Assembly (NCBI GenBank): GCA_025757845.1
Contig: CP107211.1
Coordinates: 1,054,001-1,118,000 of the forward strand
Source: Oscillospiraceae bacterium
GTDB lineage: Bacteria; Bacillota; Clostridia; Oscillospirales; Ruminococcaceae
DNA length: 64,000 nt
Direction: 5' to 3'
Position 1 is the stretch's first letter; the number at the start of each line of letters is the position of its first letter. The translations under genes and the position numbers were made by a program. Below the pieces are notes generated by a model. It saw nothing but the letters and a program-made list of their open reading frames with translations, had not been told where the DNA came from and searched no databases. Positions 44,402 through 51,744 of this stretch are shown one piece after another.

Positions 44402-45007
44402 TCATTTCTGCGCTGAGACGCAGAGCCAGCCTTTCTTTTTGTGTATCCGCACCTCGTGAAAGCCCGCCTGCTCCAGATACGCCTTCAGCTCGGTGTCCTT
44501 ATAGATGGTCATGCCACCGATGATCTCCGTCCACCTCTCGTCCTTGTCCGTGTCGCCGTTTGCTTCGTTGCAGATGAGAAATGTCCCGCCGACCTTCAGC
44601 ACCCGGTAAACCTCCCGGAAGCACCGAGGCAGATCAGGCCAGAAATAGACGGTTTCAAAGGCCGTCACCGCATCGAACCAGTTGTCCGTAAACATCATAT
44701 CTGCCACGCTGCCTTGCAAAACGGCGCAGCGACCCTCCGCGATGGCGACGTCGTTGACCTTTTTCGACTTCTCCACGCTGACGGGCGAATAGTCGATGCC
44801 CTTGACGATGCCCTGTGGGCATTTTTTCAGCAGCCGTCGGATGTTCGCCCCACCGCCGCAGCCGCAGTCCAGCACCTTGGCGTCCGGCGCAGTATTCAGA
44901 AATTGAAGCCCCCACCGGGCCACGGCGCTGTGACCGAGATTCATCATGGCGACCATAATTTTCCCGCCAAAACCCACGGGCTTGCGGGTATTTTCAAAGA
45001 ATGACAT
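44402..45007 (-). CDS. Class I SAM-dependent methyltransferase
   Basis: A 201-residue methyltransferase. Motif I is VLDCGCGGGANIRRLL; FDAVTAFETVYFW corresponds to motif IV. The start ATG 45007 has GGAGGTG upstream and directly follows the stop of the next methyltransferase gene, so both are one operon. The substrate is unknown. The pair next to a nitrous-oxide-stimulated-promoter family remnant recalls small-molecule methyltransferase operons of anaerobes. Confidence 0.87.
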   Translation of the reverse strand: MSFFENTRKPVGFGGKIMVAMMNLGHSAVARWGLQFLNTAPDAKVLDCGCGGGANIRRLLKKCPQGIVKGIDYSPVSVEKSKKVNDVAIAEGRCAVLQGSVADMMFTDNWFDAVTAFETVYFWPDLPRCFREVYRVLKVGGTFLICNEANGDTDKDERWTEIIGGMTIYKDTELKAYLEQAGFHEVRIHKKKGWLCVSAQK

Positions 45008-45008
45008 A

Positions 45009-45623
45009 TCACACCTCCATTTTTACACACTCGGCATAGGTCAGCGGGAACGAGGCTTTCAGGACAGCGCTTTTCCGCACCGTCCAGTCGTTTTGCCGCA
45101 GGAAACGCAGGTATTCCTCGCTCGTCCATCTGCTGTGGAGAGGGAAGCCAGCCAGCTTCATGAAAAATGCCTTGACCTTGCCGGAAAACGAGTTTCCCGC
45201 GTGGGTGAAGGTCGGCGCAATGAGCACGCCGTCCTCTTTCAGCACCCGCTTGATTTCTTGCAGGGCTTTTTCCGGCTGCGGCACGATGTGCAGCGCATTG
45301 GACACGATCACCACATCAAAGGACTTATCCGCATAGGGCAGGCGGAACATATCCTGCACGGAAAAGTGCAGCTTGGCAGAGTGGTTATCACGCTTGGCCT
45401 CGGTAATCATCTCCGCAGAGGCATCCGTCGCCTCGATGTGCGCTGCCGCGTTCACAATGTGCTTTGCAATCAGTCCCGTGCCGGTCGCCAGCTCCAGCAC
45501 CGTTTTGGCTTTCACCACCGGCCGGATCAGCTTATACATCTCTTCGTATGCCGCCCGATCCTTTCGCATAAAGCGGTCGTAACGACCGGCATTTTTGTCC
45601 CAGAAGGTCTTTCGTTCTTTCAT
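45009..45623 (-). CDS. Class I SAM-dependent methyltransferase
   Basis: A 204-residue protein with FWDKNAGRYDRFMRKD at the start, motif I VLELATGTGLIAKHI and the motif IV region FDVVIVSNALHIVPQPE. It is of the Methyltransf_11/UbiE-like type. It is the first intact gene of the two-gene methyltransferase operon. The substrate is unknown. Confidence 0.87.
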   Translation of the reverse strand: MKERKTFWDKNAGRYDRFMRKDRAAYEEMYKLIRPVVKAKTVLELATGTGLIAKHIVNAAAHIEATDASAEMITEAKRDNHSAKLHFSVQDMFRLPYADKSFDVVIVSNALHIVPQPEKALQEIKRVLKEDGVLIAPTFTHAGNSFSGKVKAFFMKLAGFPLHSRWTSEEYLRFLRQNDWTVRKSAVLKASFPLTYAECVKMEV

Positions 45624-45639
45624 AGCCGTTGCCCTTATC

Positions 45640-45878
45640 TCTTCTTTATTTTTTGCCGCATTGTGCCTCTCGGAAAGGATTCAAAGTGCCACTAAATTTT
45701 CCCGTGCAGGCATCTGTCCCGCAGCTCTCTGGCGTATTCCAGCAGTGCATTGCACGCCGGACAAAGTGCCTCACCCCTTGTCCCATGCACGCCACAACAA
45801 TACCGGCGCACCATGAGGGTAACGGTTTCGGTCTCCTTTTCCTTGTTCAAGTTCTGAAGTCTTTTCTGTTTTATACAT
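45640..45878 (-). pseudogene. Remnant of nitrous oxide-stimulated promoter family gene (YgbA-like)
   Basis: On the minus strand one frame reads TVTLMVRRYCCGVHGTRG, then LCPACNALLEYARELRDRCLHG, and stops at 45692. This matches the central Cys-rich part of the YgbA-like family. The ATG at 45878 is in another frame, and the expected C-terminal CxxCxxHC region is replaced by a short decayed tail with MRQKIKKR. The gene is therefore broken by at least one frameshift and a deletion. It lies just upstream of the methyltransferase operon. Confidence 0.6.
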
Positions 45879-45974
45879 AGTTAACCAGCACTAACTATCT
45901 GGTGGAAGAAAAGGCAGGCCACCTGTATGTAGTCTGCCTTTTGCCTGATGCGAAAGCCCGCAGACGCGCGGGGC

Positions 45975-46484
45975 TTACAGCACCAGCGAGGGCGCGGTGT
46001 AGACCCGTGCCTTCAGCTCGCTGTTTAGCATATACAGCCCCTTGCTGTCACCGCCGAACAGCTCCATCTTGGTAATGAGGTCGGCGGCGTTCTTCTCCTC
46101 CTCGCCCTGTTCCTTGATGAACCAGTCCAGCGTCTGCATGGTACGGAAGTCCCTGACCTCGTGTGCGGCGGCGTAGATGGCATCGATGCTGGCGGTGACC
46201 AGCTTCTCGTGCTCCAGTGCCTTTTTCAGCGGGGTCATGTGATCGACTCGCTCCCACTCCGGCTTTGCGATAGCCTCAAAGGTGACGCCCTCGCCGTTAT
46301 TCTGCAAATACTGATAAAACAGCATGGCGTGATCCCGTTCCTCCTGCGCCTGTACCCGGTACCAGTTCTCAAAGCCGTCCAGTCCGACGGCGGCGTAGTA
46401 GTTGGCAAAGTCCAGATACAGATAGGCGGAGTAGAACTCCTTATTGATCTGCTCGTTGAGCAGCTTAGATACGTTTGCGTTCAT
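45975..46484 (-). CDS. ftnA: Ferritin
   Basis: A 169-residue non-heme ferritin, full length. The ferroxidase centre ligands are visible: Glu16 in NKEFYSAYLYLDF, Glu48/Glu49 and His52 in QAQEERDHAML, and EEKNAADLI in the last helix. It stores iron in the cytoplasm and so limits Fenton chemistry. It lies directly downstream of a perR remnant, with a strong promoter at 46707-46734. It is intact and likely still expressed. Confidence 0.94.
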   Translation of the reverse strand: MNANVSKLLNEQINKEFYSAYLYLDFANYYAAVGLDGFENWYRVQAQEERDHAMLFYQYLQNNGEGVTFEAIAKPEWERVDHMTPLKKALEHEKLVTASIDAIYAAAHEVRDFRTMQTLDWFIKEQGEEEKNAADLITKMELFGGDSKGLYMLNSELKARVYTAPSLVL

Positions 46485-46659
46485 AATACTTCTCCTCCAT
46501 AAGATTGTCTTTTTCCTGCTCCCGGCAGGGGGGCAGATATACCGTACCCAGAGCGATGCTGGAATGCTCCCTTTTCATCTCCAGGAACACCTGCTCCGCC
46601 TTGGGATGCTGCTGCAACTCCGTTACGGCGGCCAATATCTCCTCTGCGTATTTTGGCAT
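46465..46659 (-). pseudogene. perR: Truncated PerR/Fur-family regulator
   Basis: The frame gives the N-terminal winged helix of a Fur-type regulator: YAEEILAAVTELQQHPKAEQ, then VFLEMKREHSSIALGTVYL, after which the sequence turns into unrelated PPCREQEKDN and runs into the ferritin start. The dimerisation and metal-binding C-terminal domain is absent. Only about 44 residues of a ~140-residue protein remain. The intact order would be perR followed by ferritin, a usual peroxide-responsive pair, so the ferritin gene has probably lost its local control. Confidence 0.75.
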
Positions 46660-46706
46660 ACCGCCAACCCTCCAAATGCAAGAATGAGTCTTATTATTTT
46701 GCTTTT

Positions 46707-46734
46707 ATTATACCTATATTTTTTTCTCTGTCAA
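46707..46734 (-). promoter_or_regulatory. Promoter of perR remnant / ferritin
   Basis: On the minus strand: TTGACA (46734-46729), 16 bases, TATAAT (46712-46707). The region downstream is rich in ATAATA, similar to PerR boxes, but I see no perfect operator. Confidence 0.8.
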
Positions 46735-46840
46735 CAACCACAAAGGGCTTGTGCGCCAAAAGCTGCCTCGAAGCCGATTTTCTCAAATTATGTGACGCCG
46801 TCACAGTAAAACCGCTTGTCACGCGGTAATACTACGCATA

Positions 46841-46877
46841 AAAACACAGCCGCAGAGTACATCTGTGGCTGTGTTTT
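46841..46877. terminator. Bidirectional terminator
   Basis: AAAACACAGCC gCAGA ... TCTG tGGCTGTGTTTT, with T-runs on both strands. On the minus strand it ends the trxA-trxB unit. The rest of 46878-47053 shows nothing further. Confidence 0.8.
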
Positions 46878-47053
46878 GTGTTCAGTTGCTCACTGTTGTG
46901 TGGACTGGATATGGAGAGACAACATATCTCCCGATCTTACATGGGTTATCTTATCTGCCATCACTCTGGCAGTTTGCCTTGCAGATATGTCGGCATCCCC
47001 ACTGCGGTCGTATCAGGCCTGACCTTAAACATGGCTTTTTCAATCTACCTCCC

Positions 47054-47983
47054 TTATCGGTTTCCCGCGATATATTTCTCCGCCATGTGGACTGCCACCG
47101 CGCCGTCCGCCACGGCGGTGACCACCTGACGGAGGGGCTTCGTCCTCACGTCGCCCACGGCGTATACGCCGGGAACACTGGTTTCCGTGGTCTCTCCGGC
47201 CACGATATAGCCGCCGCCGTCCAGCGCCAGTTGACCCACCGCCAGCGCCGTGGCGGGCTGTCGGCCCACGCTGACAAATACGCCGTCGCAGTCCACCACG
47301 CTTTCCTCACCGGTGACGGTGTCCCGCAGGCGGACGCCGGTCAGCCTGTCCCCGGAAAGCAGCGCAGAAACGACGCTGTTCCAACGGAATTCCACGTTTT
47401 CGGCCTGTGCCAGCGGCTCGTGATAGATCTTGGTGGCCCGCAGGGTGTCTCTGCGGTGGACGAGGATCACTTTTTTCGCCACGCGGCTGAGAAGGAGGGC
47501 ATCTGCCGCGGCGGAATTGCCGCCGCCCACCACGACCACCGTTTTGCCCTTGTAAAACATCCCGTCGCAGGCGGCGCAGTAGGCCACGCCCCGGCCCAAC
47601 AGCTCCGTCTCTCCGGCAACGCCCAGCGTTCTGGGGTCTGCGCCGGTGGCCAGCACCACGGTTTTCCCCAGGAAGATCCCCTCGCTGGTCTCCACGAGCT
47701 TGGGAACCGCCGTCAGATCCATGCGGAGAACTTCCGCGTATTCGCTGCGTGCCCCAAAACGCTCCGCCTGCTTTTGCATATTCTCCGCCAGAGAGAAGCC
47801 GTCGATCCCGTTCTCAAAGCCGGGGTAGTTGTCGATCTGCTCGGTCAGGGCCATCTGCCCGCCAGCAGACAGCTTTTCCAGCACGACGGTATCCAGCCCC
47901 GCCCGTGCCGCGTACAGGGCGGCGGTGTAGCCGCCCGGGCCACCGCCCACCACGAGCATATCATAAACATGATTGTTGTTCAT
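47054..47983 (-). CDS. trxB: Thioredoxin reductase
   Basis: A 309-residue flavoprotein, full length. The FAD-binding GGGPGGYTAALYAA is near residue 13, the redox pair Cys136/Cys139 is in AYCAACDG, a second GxGxxA site for NAD(P)H is VVVVGGGNSAA, and the C-terminal GDVRTKPLRQVVTA closes the FAD domain. It reduces the thioredoxin encoded 14 bases upstream. The pair can serve ribonucleotide reductase and peroxide reduction. Confidence 0.95.
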   Translation of the reverse strand: MNNNHVYDMLVVGGGPGGYTAALYAARAGLDTVVLEKLSAGGQMALTEQIDNYPGFENGIDGFSLAENMQKQAERFGARSEYAEVLRMDLTAVPKLVETSEGIFLGKTVVLATGADPRTLGVAGETELLGRGVAYCAACDGMFYKGKTVVVVGGGNSAAADALLLSRVAKKVILVHRRDTLRATKIYHEPLAQAENVEFRWNSVVSALLSGDRLTGVRLRDTVTGEESVVDCDGVFVSVGRQPATALAVGQLALDGGGYIVAGETTETSVPGVYAVGDVRTKPLRQVVTAVADGAVAVHMAEKYIAGNR

Positions 47984-47997
47984 ATCTGAACCCTCCG

Positions 47998-48321
47998 TTA
48001 TTTCGCCAAGGCTTCCTGAATGAAACGGTCGATTTCTGCCTTTGAGCCGGGCGCGGTGATGGAATCCACGGCCTTTCCGTTCCGGTACAGCACCAGAGTT
48101 GGGATGTCCTCGATCCCCTCGGCCCCCGCCAGCCGCGGCTCCTCGTCAATGTTGATTTTGCCGACGGCAAGGCTGTCCGCGTATTCCTCTCCAATCTTCT
48201 CATACGCAGGGCCGATCCTCCGGCAATAGCTGCACCAGGGCGCCCAGAAATCCACCAAAACAGGCTTTTCCTCCCGGATCAACTGCTTAAACTGCTCCTG
48301 ATTCATATTCATAGCTGCCAT
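47998..48321 (-). CDS. trxA: Thioredoxin with unusual CSYC active site
   Basis: A 107-residue thioredoxin fold protein. The active site is WAPWCSYCRR (Cys30/Cys33) instead of the common WCGPC, which should change its redox potential. The cis-Pro region is IEDIPTLVLYRNG. It is encoded with trxB in one unit. It probably passes electrons to ribonucleotide reductase or peroxidases in the same island. Confidence 0.92.
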   Translation of the reverse strand: MAAMNMNQEQFKQLIREEKPVLVDFWAPWCSYCRRIGPAYEKIGEEYADSLAVGKINIDEEPRLAGAEGIEDIPTLVLYRNGKAVDSITAPGSKAEIDRFIQEALAK

Positions 48322-48482
48322 ATCTGTCAGCTCCTTTCCTTTGTTTGGGTATTCTCAAGACTCCGGTCTCGCCCCACACCACATTGTGACCTCATCCTGA
48401 GATGACGGTACTCTGCCCTTGGGACAGAAAGCAGATGAGTAAGACCATCATCTGTACGAGAATAGCTGCGGTTTGTTGCAGC

Positions 48483-49664
48483 TTATTCTGCGCAGAGCTC
48501 AGCCACCAGAGCGTCCATCTGCGCTTCGCTGGTTTGGTTCAATGCACCACGCAGAGACACTACCGTTTCGTAAAGGTGGATATCCTTCATCTCCTCCAAT
48601 TTAGTGCGCATCACCCGCGCGGCAGCAGGTGCCCAAGAGCCGTCTTCAATAAGGCCAACCCGGCGGTTTCGGAATCCCTTTGTCCGTAAATGTTCCAAAA
48701 ACTCACTCATGGGCGGAAACAGTCCTCCGTCATAGGTGGAGCTGGCTAAAACCAACTTCCCGCAGTAGAACGCACTGGCAACAGCGTAGGAAAGATCTGT
48801 CACAGTGAGATCGCACATGGTGACTTGCGCACCTTTGCCCTCCAGCTTGCTCTTGAGGGCCTCCGATGCATATGCGGTATTTCCATGGATGGATGCGTGA
48901 GCGATCAGGATGCCCTCCGGTTCTTCCGGTTTCCATTGTGACCAGAGATCATAGAGCCGCAGATACCCCCCCAAGTCTTCTGTGAGCATGGGGCCATGGA
49001 GCGGGCAGATCGTTTTGATCTCCAGCGCGGAGACTTTTTTCAGCAGAGCCTGCACCTGTGCGCCATATTTCCCGATAATATTGTAATAATACCGTCGGGC
49101 CTGCGGCACCCAGGGGGCACGGGCAGTCCGTTCCAGTGAGCCAAAGCGTCCGAAGGCGTCCGCCGAGAACAGGATTTTCTCCGTTTCCTCATACGCCGTC
49201 ATCACCTCAGGCCAGTGTACCATCGGTGCCAGCAGAAAGCGCAGCCGGTGCAAACCCAAGGAAAGCGTATCTCTTTCGCCAACCTCCAGCATACGGTCTT
49301 CCGACAACGCACCTGTGCCGAAGAACTGCTTGAACAGGGTAAATGTTTTCGCGTTTCCTACGATCTTCATCTCCGGGTACTCTTGCGCCAGCCGCATGAG
49401 GCTGCCGGAATGATCCGGCTCCATGTGTGTGACCACAAGATAGTTGGGGCTGCGCCCCTCCAACACCCGCGCCACATTGGAAAGCCATTCTTCCGCCGCC
49501 CGTGCGTCCACGCTGTCCATCACGGCGATCTTCTCATCCAGAATGACATAGGAGTTGTAGCTCACTCCCATAGGCTGGACGGGGTACTGGTTTTCAAAGA
49601 GTTCCAATGTGTTATCATCCACCCCTACATAGCGGATGGCATCTGTTACCGTTTGGATAGCCAT
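48483..49664 (-). CDS. fprA: Flavodiiron protein (FprA), copy 1
   Basis: A 393-residue A-type flavoprotein. The metallo-beta-lactamase-like domain has His80, Glu82, Asp84, His85 (VTHMEPDHSGS), a His in MVHWPEV, an Asp in SADAFGRFG and a His in CPLHGP. The C-terminal flavodoxin domain binds FMN (ILIAHASIHGNTAYA). It reduces O2 to water, or NO to N2O, with electrons from a rubredoxin. All diiron ligands are present. It lies downstream of the nitroreductase gene and differs clearly from the second copy at 54427. Confidence 0.93.
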   Translation of the reverse strand: MAIQTVTDAIRYVGVDDNTLELFENQYPVQPMGVSYNSYVILDEKIAVMDSVDARAAEEWLSNVARVLEGRSPNYLVVTHMEPDHSGSLMRLAQEYPEMKIVGNAKTFTLFKQFFGTGALSEDRMLEVGERDTLSLGLHRLRFLLAPMVHWPEVMTAYEETEKILFSADAFGRFGSLERTARAPWVPQARRYYYNIIGKYGAQVQALLKKVSALEIKTICPLHGPMLTEDLGGYLRLYDLWSQWKPEEPEGILIAHASIHGNTAYASEALKSKLEGKGAQVTMCDLTVTDLSYAVASAFYCGKLVLASSTYDGGLFPPMSEFLEHLRTKGFRNRRVGLIEDGSWAPAAARVMRTKLEEMKDIHLYETVVSLRGALNQTSEAQMDALVAELCAE

Positions 49665-49792
49665 ATAAAAAACACCTCCTGTTTTCCTTACTCAGACTCT
49701 GACTGATAGGTTCTTCTTTTCTAATGAAACATACGCTCAACCGCGGATCAACGGTCGCACATTTTACCGTTGCCTTGCTTCCCCCAGAGTCG

Positions 49793-50656
49793 TTACATGT
49801 GGTACACCGCAGCGGAGCGAAGTCCTTCCGGCAGGCCGTCGGGCGCAGCAGGTGAAAGTTCCCAGCGTACCTGCCCCGCCCACTGGGAGGCGACGGCGGA
49901 GAAGTGGAGCATGACAATACCGAGATCCAATGCGGCATCCAAATTATCGGTGTAGGCATCCTCCTGCTGCACCAAATAGATGCTGTGATCCTGCACAAGG
50001 AAGCCATAGGGCTGACGGTTGAGATAGCTGGGGGAGAGCGAAGCGGCGTAGAAGGACTGCCAGAGCATATCGTCGTAGAAGTCCATCATCTCGTCAAGCC
50101 CAGACTTGTTGCTCCAGCTCCCCATGTGAACCAAATCGTGCACGCCCTTTTTGGGCGCGTAGTACTGCTGCTCGGCCCGCACATCGATCTGAGACATACT
50201 TAGGATATTCAGCCGCAGCTTTTTTGCGGTCTTTTCCCCGTAGCCAAAGGCAACGATTGCCGCCACCTCTAACGGGGTGGCGAGAGACAGTGCCTTTTTG
50301 ATTTTGTCGCTGTCGGTGAAGGTCATCCAGCAGGTGTCAATGTCCAACTCAGTCAGCTTGAGGACGAGATCTTCCATCATGTAGCCGGCGTTGATGGCCG
50401 CATAGGAATGCGGGGCAGACATAAGGAGCAGGTAGTGCGGTGCTCCGATGAGAAATTGATTATAGCCCGCTGAGCTCTCCAGCGCCGGCTGTGCATCCTT
50501 GTCCAAGACGATCAACTCCGTTGCAATCTCCGGGACAAGACGGGGACAGGTCTTTTCATAGTAGGATCGGAGCTGGCCGATAGCCTCGCTCGGAACTTCC
50601 TTTTCGCGGAATGCGTGAACGGATCTGCGATTTTGAATCATAGCGCTGTAATTCAT
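49793..50656 (-). CDS. Nitroreductase-family flavoprotein
   Basis: A 287-residue protein with the nitroreductase-like FMN fold (IQNRRSVHAFREKEVPSEAI ... NAGYMMEDLVLKLTELDIDTCW; here shown in parts). It resembles the TM1586-type nitroreductases. It could reduce quinones, nitro compounds or flavins with NAD(P)H. It lies 34 bases downstream of nrdB, so it may be part of the nrdAB unit; a supply of electrons to a flavodiiron or diiron protein is possible but not shown. Confidence 0.83.
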   Translation of the reverse strand: MNYSAMIQNRRSVHAFREKEVPSEAIGQLRSYYEKTCPRLVPEIATELIVLDKDAQPALESSAGYNQFLIGAPHYLLLMSAPHSYAAINAGYMMEDLVLKLTELDIDTCWMTFTDSDKIKKALSLATPLEVAAIVAFGYGEKTAKKLRLNILSMSQIDVRAEQQYYAPKKGVHDLVHMGSWSNKSGLDEMMDFYDDMLWQSFYAASLSPSYLNRQPYGFLVQDHSIYLVQQEDAYTDNLDAALDLGIVMLHFSAVASQWAGQVRWELSPAAPDGLPEGLRSAAVYHM

Positions 50657-50690
50657 AGTAGTATCTCCTATTCTGATGTCTTTGGTTTTC

Positions 50691-51734
50691 TTATAAATCG
50701 TCTATTAGTGCGGTGCTCTTGGCGTAGGCGGTACTGCGTGCCTCAAAGAAATCGGTCTTGACCATGTTGGCGTCGGCGTACTGGCTGACCCATTCCATGC
50801 TCTCCGGTTCGATCTCAAAGCCTGGATACAATGCGGGATAGCCAAGGCTCGTCCAGCGGAGGTTGCCGAGATAGCGGATGTAATCGCTGATCATCTGCCG
50901 GTTCAGCCCTGGGATGTCGTCGCCGATCACATAATGCCCCCATGCGATCTCCTGCTCCACGCCCTCACGCATCATCTCGCGCAGCGCTTGTACGCTCTCG
51001 GCGGTGAACAACTCCGGCTGCTCCTTTTGCAGCTCCGTGATGATATTGCGGAACAGCCACAAGTGCGTGTTCTCATCGCGGTTTATGTAGCGAATCTCCT
51101 GCGCCGAGCCGGGCATCTTCCCGTTTCGGGAGAGATTGTAGAAGAACATAAAGCCGCTGTAAAAATAGATGCCCTCCAAAATATAGTTTGCCATCATCAC
51201 GCGCAGCAGCGTGGGAGCGTCCTTCCGCTCCTGAAACTCGTTGTAGCAGTCCCCAATGAAGGTGTTGCGGCGCAGCAGATGCTCGTCCGTTTTCCATTGG
51301 TAGAGGATGTCATTGCGCTCCACGGGGGAACAGATGGTGTCGAGCATATAGCTGTAGCTCTGTGAGTGGACACACTCCTGAAACGCCTGAATGGACAGGC
51401 AGAGATTGACCTCGTTGGCGGTAATGTAGGCGCCGATATTAGGCAGGTTCGCTGTCTGAATGGAATCCAAAAAGACAAGAAAACTCAGAATTTTATCGTA
51501 GGCGCTGCGCTCGGCTGACAGCAGGCGGGGATAGTCCTTCACATCCTGCGAGAGATTGATCTCCTCAGGGATCCAAAAGTTGTTCATGGCCTGCCGGTAC
51601 CAGTCGCTGACCCAAGCGTACTTCATATTGTTGAAGTCATTGAGGTTGGTGGTATTGCCGCCGATCATGCGCCGCAGGCGCACATCAGGGTCGCCCTCCG
51701 GGTTAAAGAGGGGCTTTTTCTTCAGTTCCGTCAT
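50691..51734 (-). CDS. nrdB: Class I ribonucleotide reductase, small subunit
   Basis: A 347-residue R2 protein starting at ATG 51734 behind AAGGAGG. Diiron ligands are Asp90 (FLDSIQ), Glu120 and His123 (QECVHSQSY), Glu187 (YILEGIYFY), Glu221 and His224 (RDENTHL). Tyr127 stands where the radical Tyr of class Ia enzymes lies. It should thus make an O2-dependent tyrosyl radical. That is unusual for a strict anaerobe, where the class III enzyme is normally used. It is 10 bases downstream of nrdA. Confidence 0.94.
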   Translation of the reverse strand: MTELKKKPLFNPEGDPDVRLRRMIGGNTTNLNDFNNMKYAWVSDWYRQAMNNFWIPEEINLSQDVKDYPRLLSAERSAYDKILSFLVFLDSIQTANLPNIGAYITANEVNLCLSIQAFQECVHSQSYSYMLDTICSPVERNDILYQWKTDEHLLRRNTFIGDCYNEFQERKDAPTLLRVMMANYILEGIYFYSGFMFFYNLSRNGKMPGSAQEIRYINRDENTHLWLFRNIITELQKEQPELFTAESVQALREMMREGVEQEIAWGHYVIGDDIPGLNRQMISDYIRYLGNLRWTSLGYPALYPGFEIEPESMEWVSQYADANMVKTDFFEARSTAYAKSTALIDDL

Positions 51735-51744
51735 GCTATCCTCC

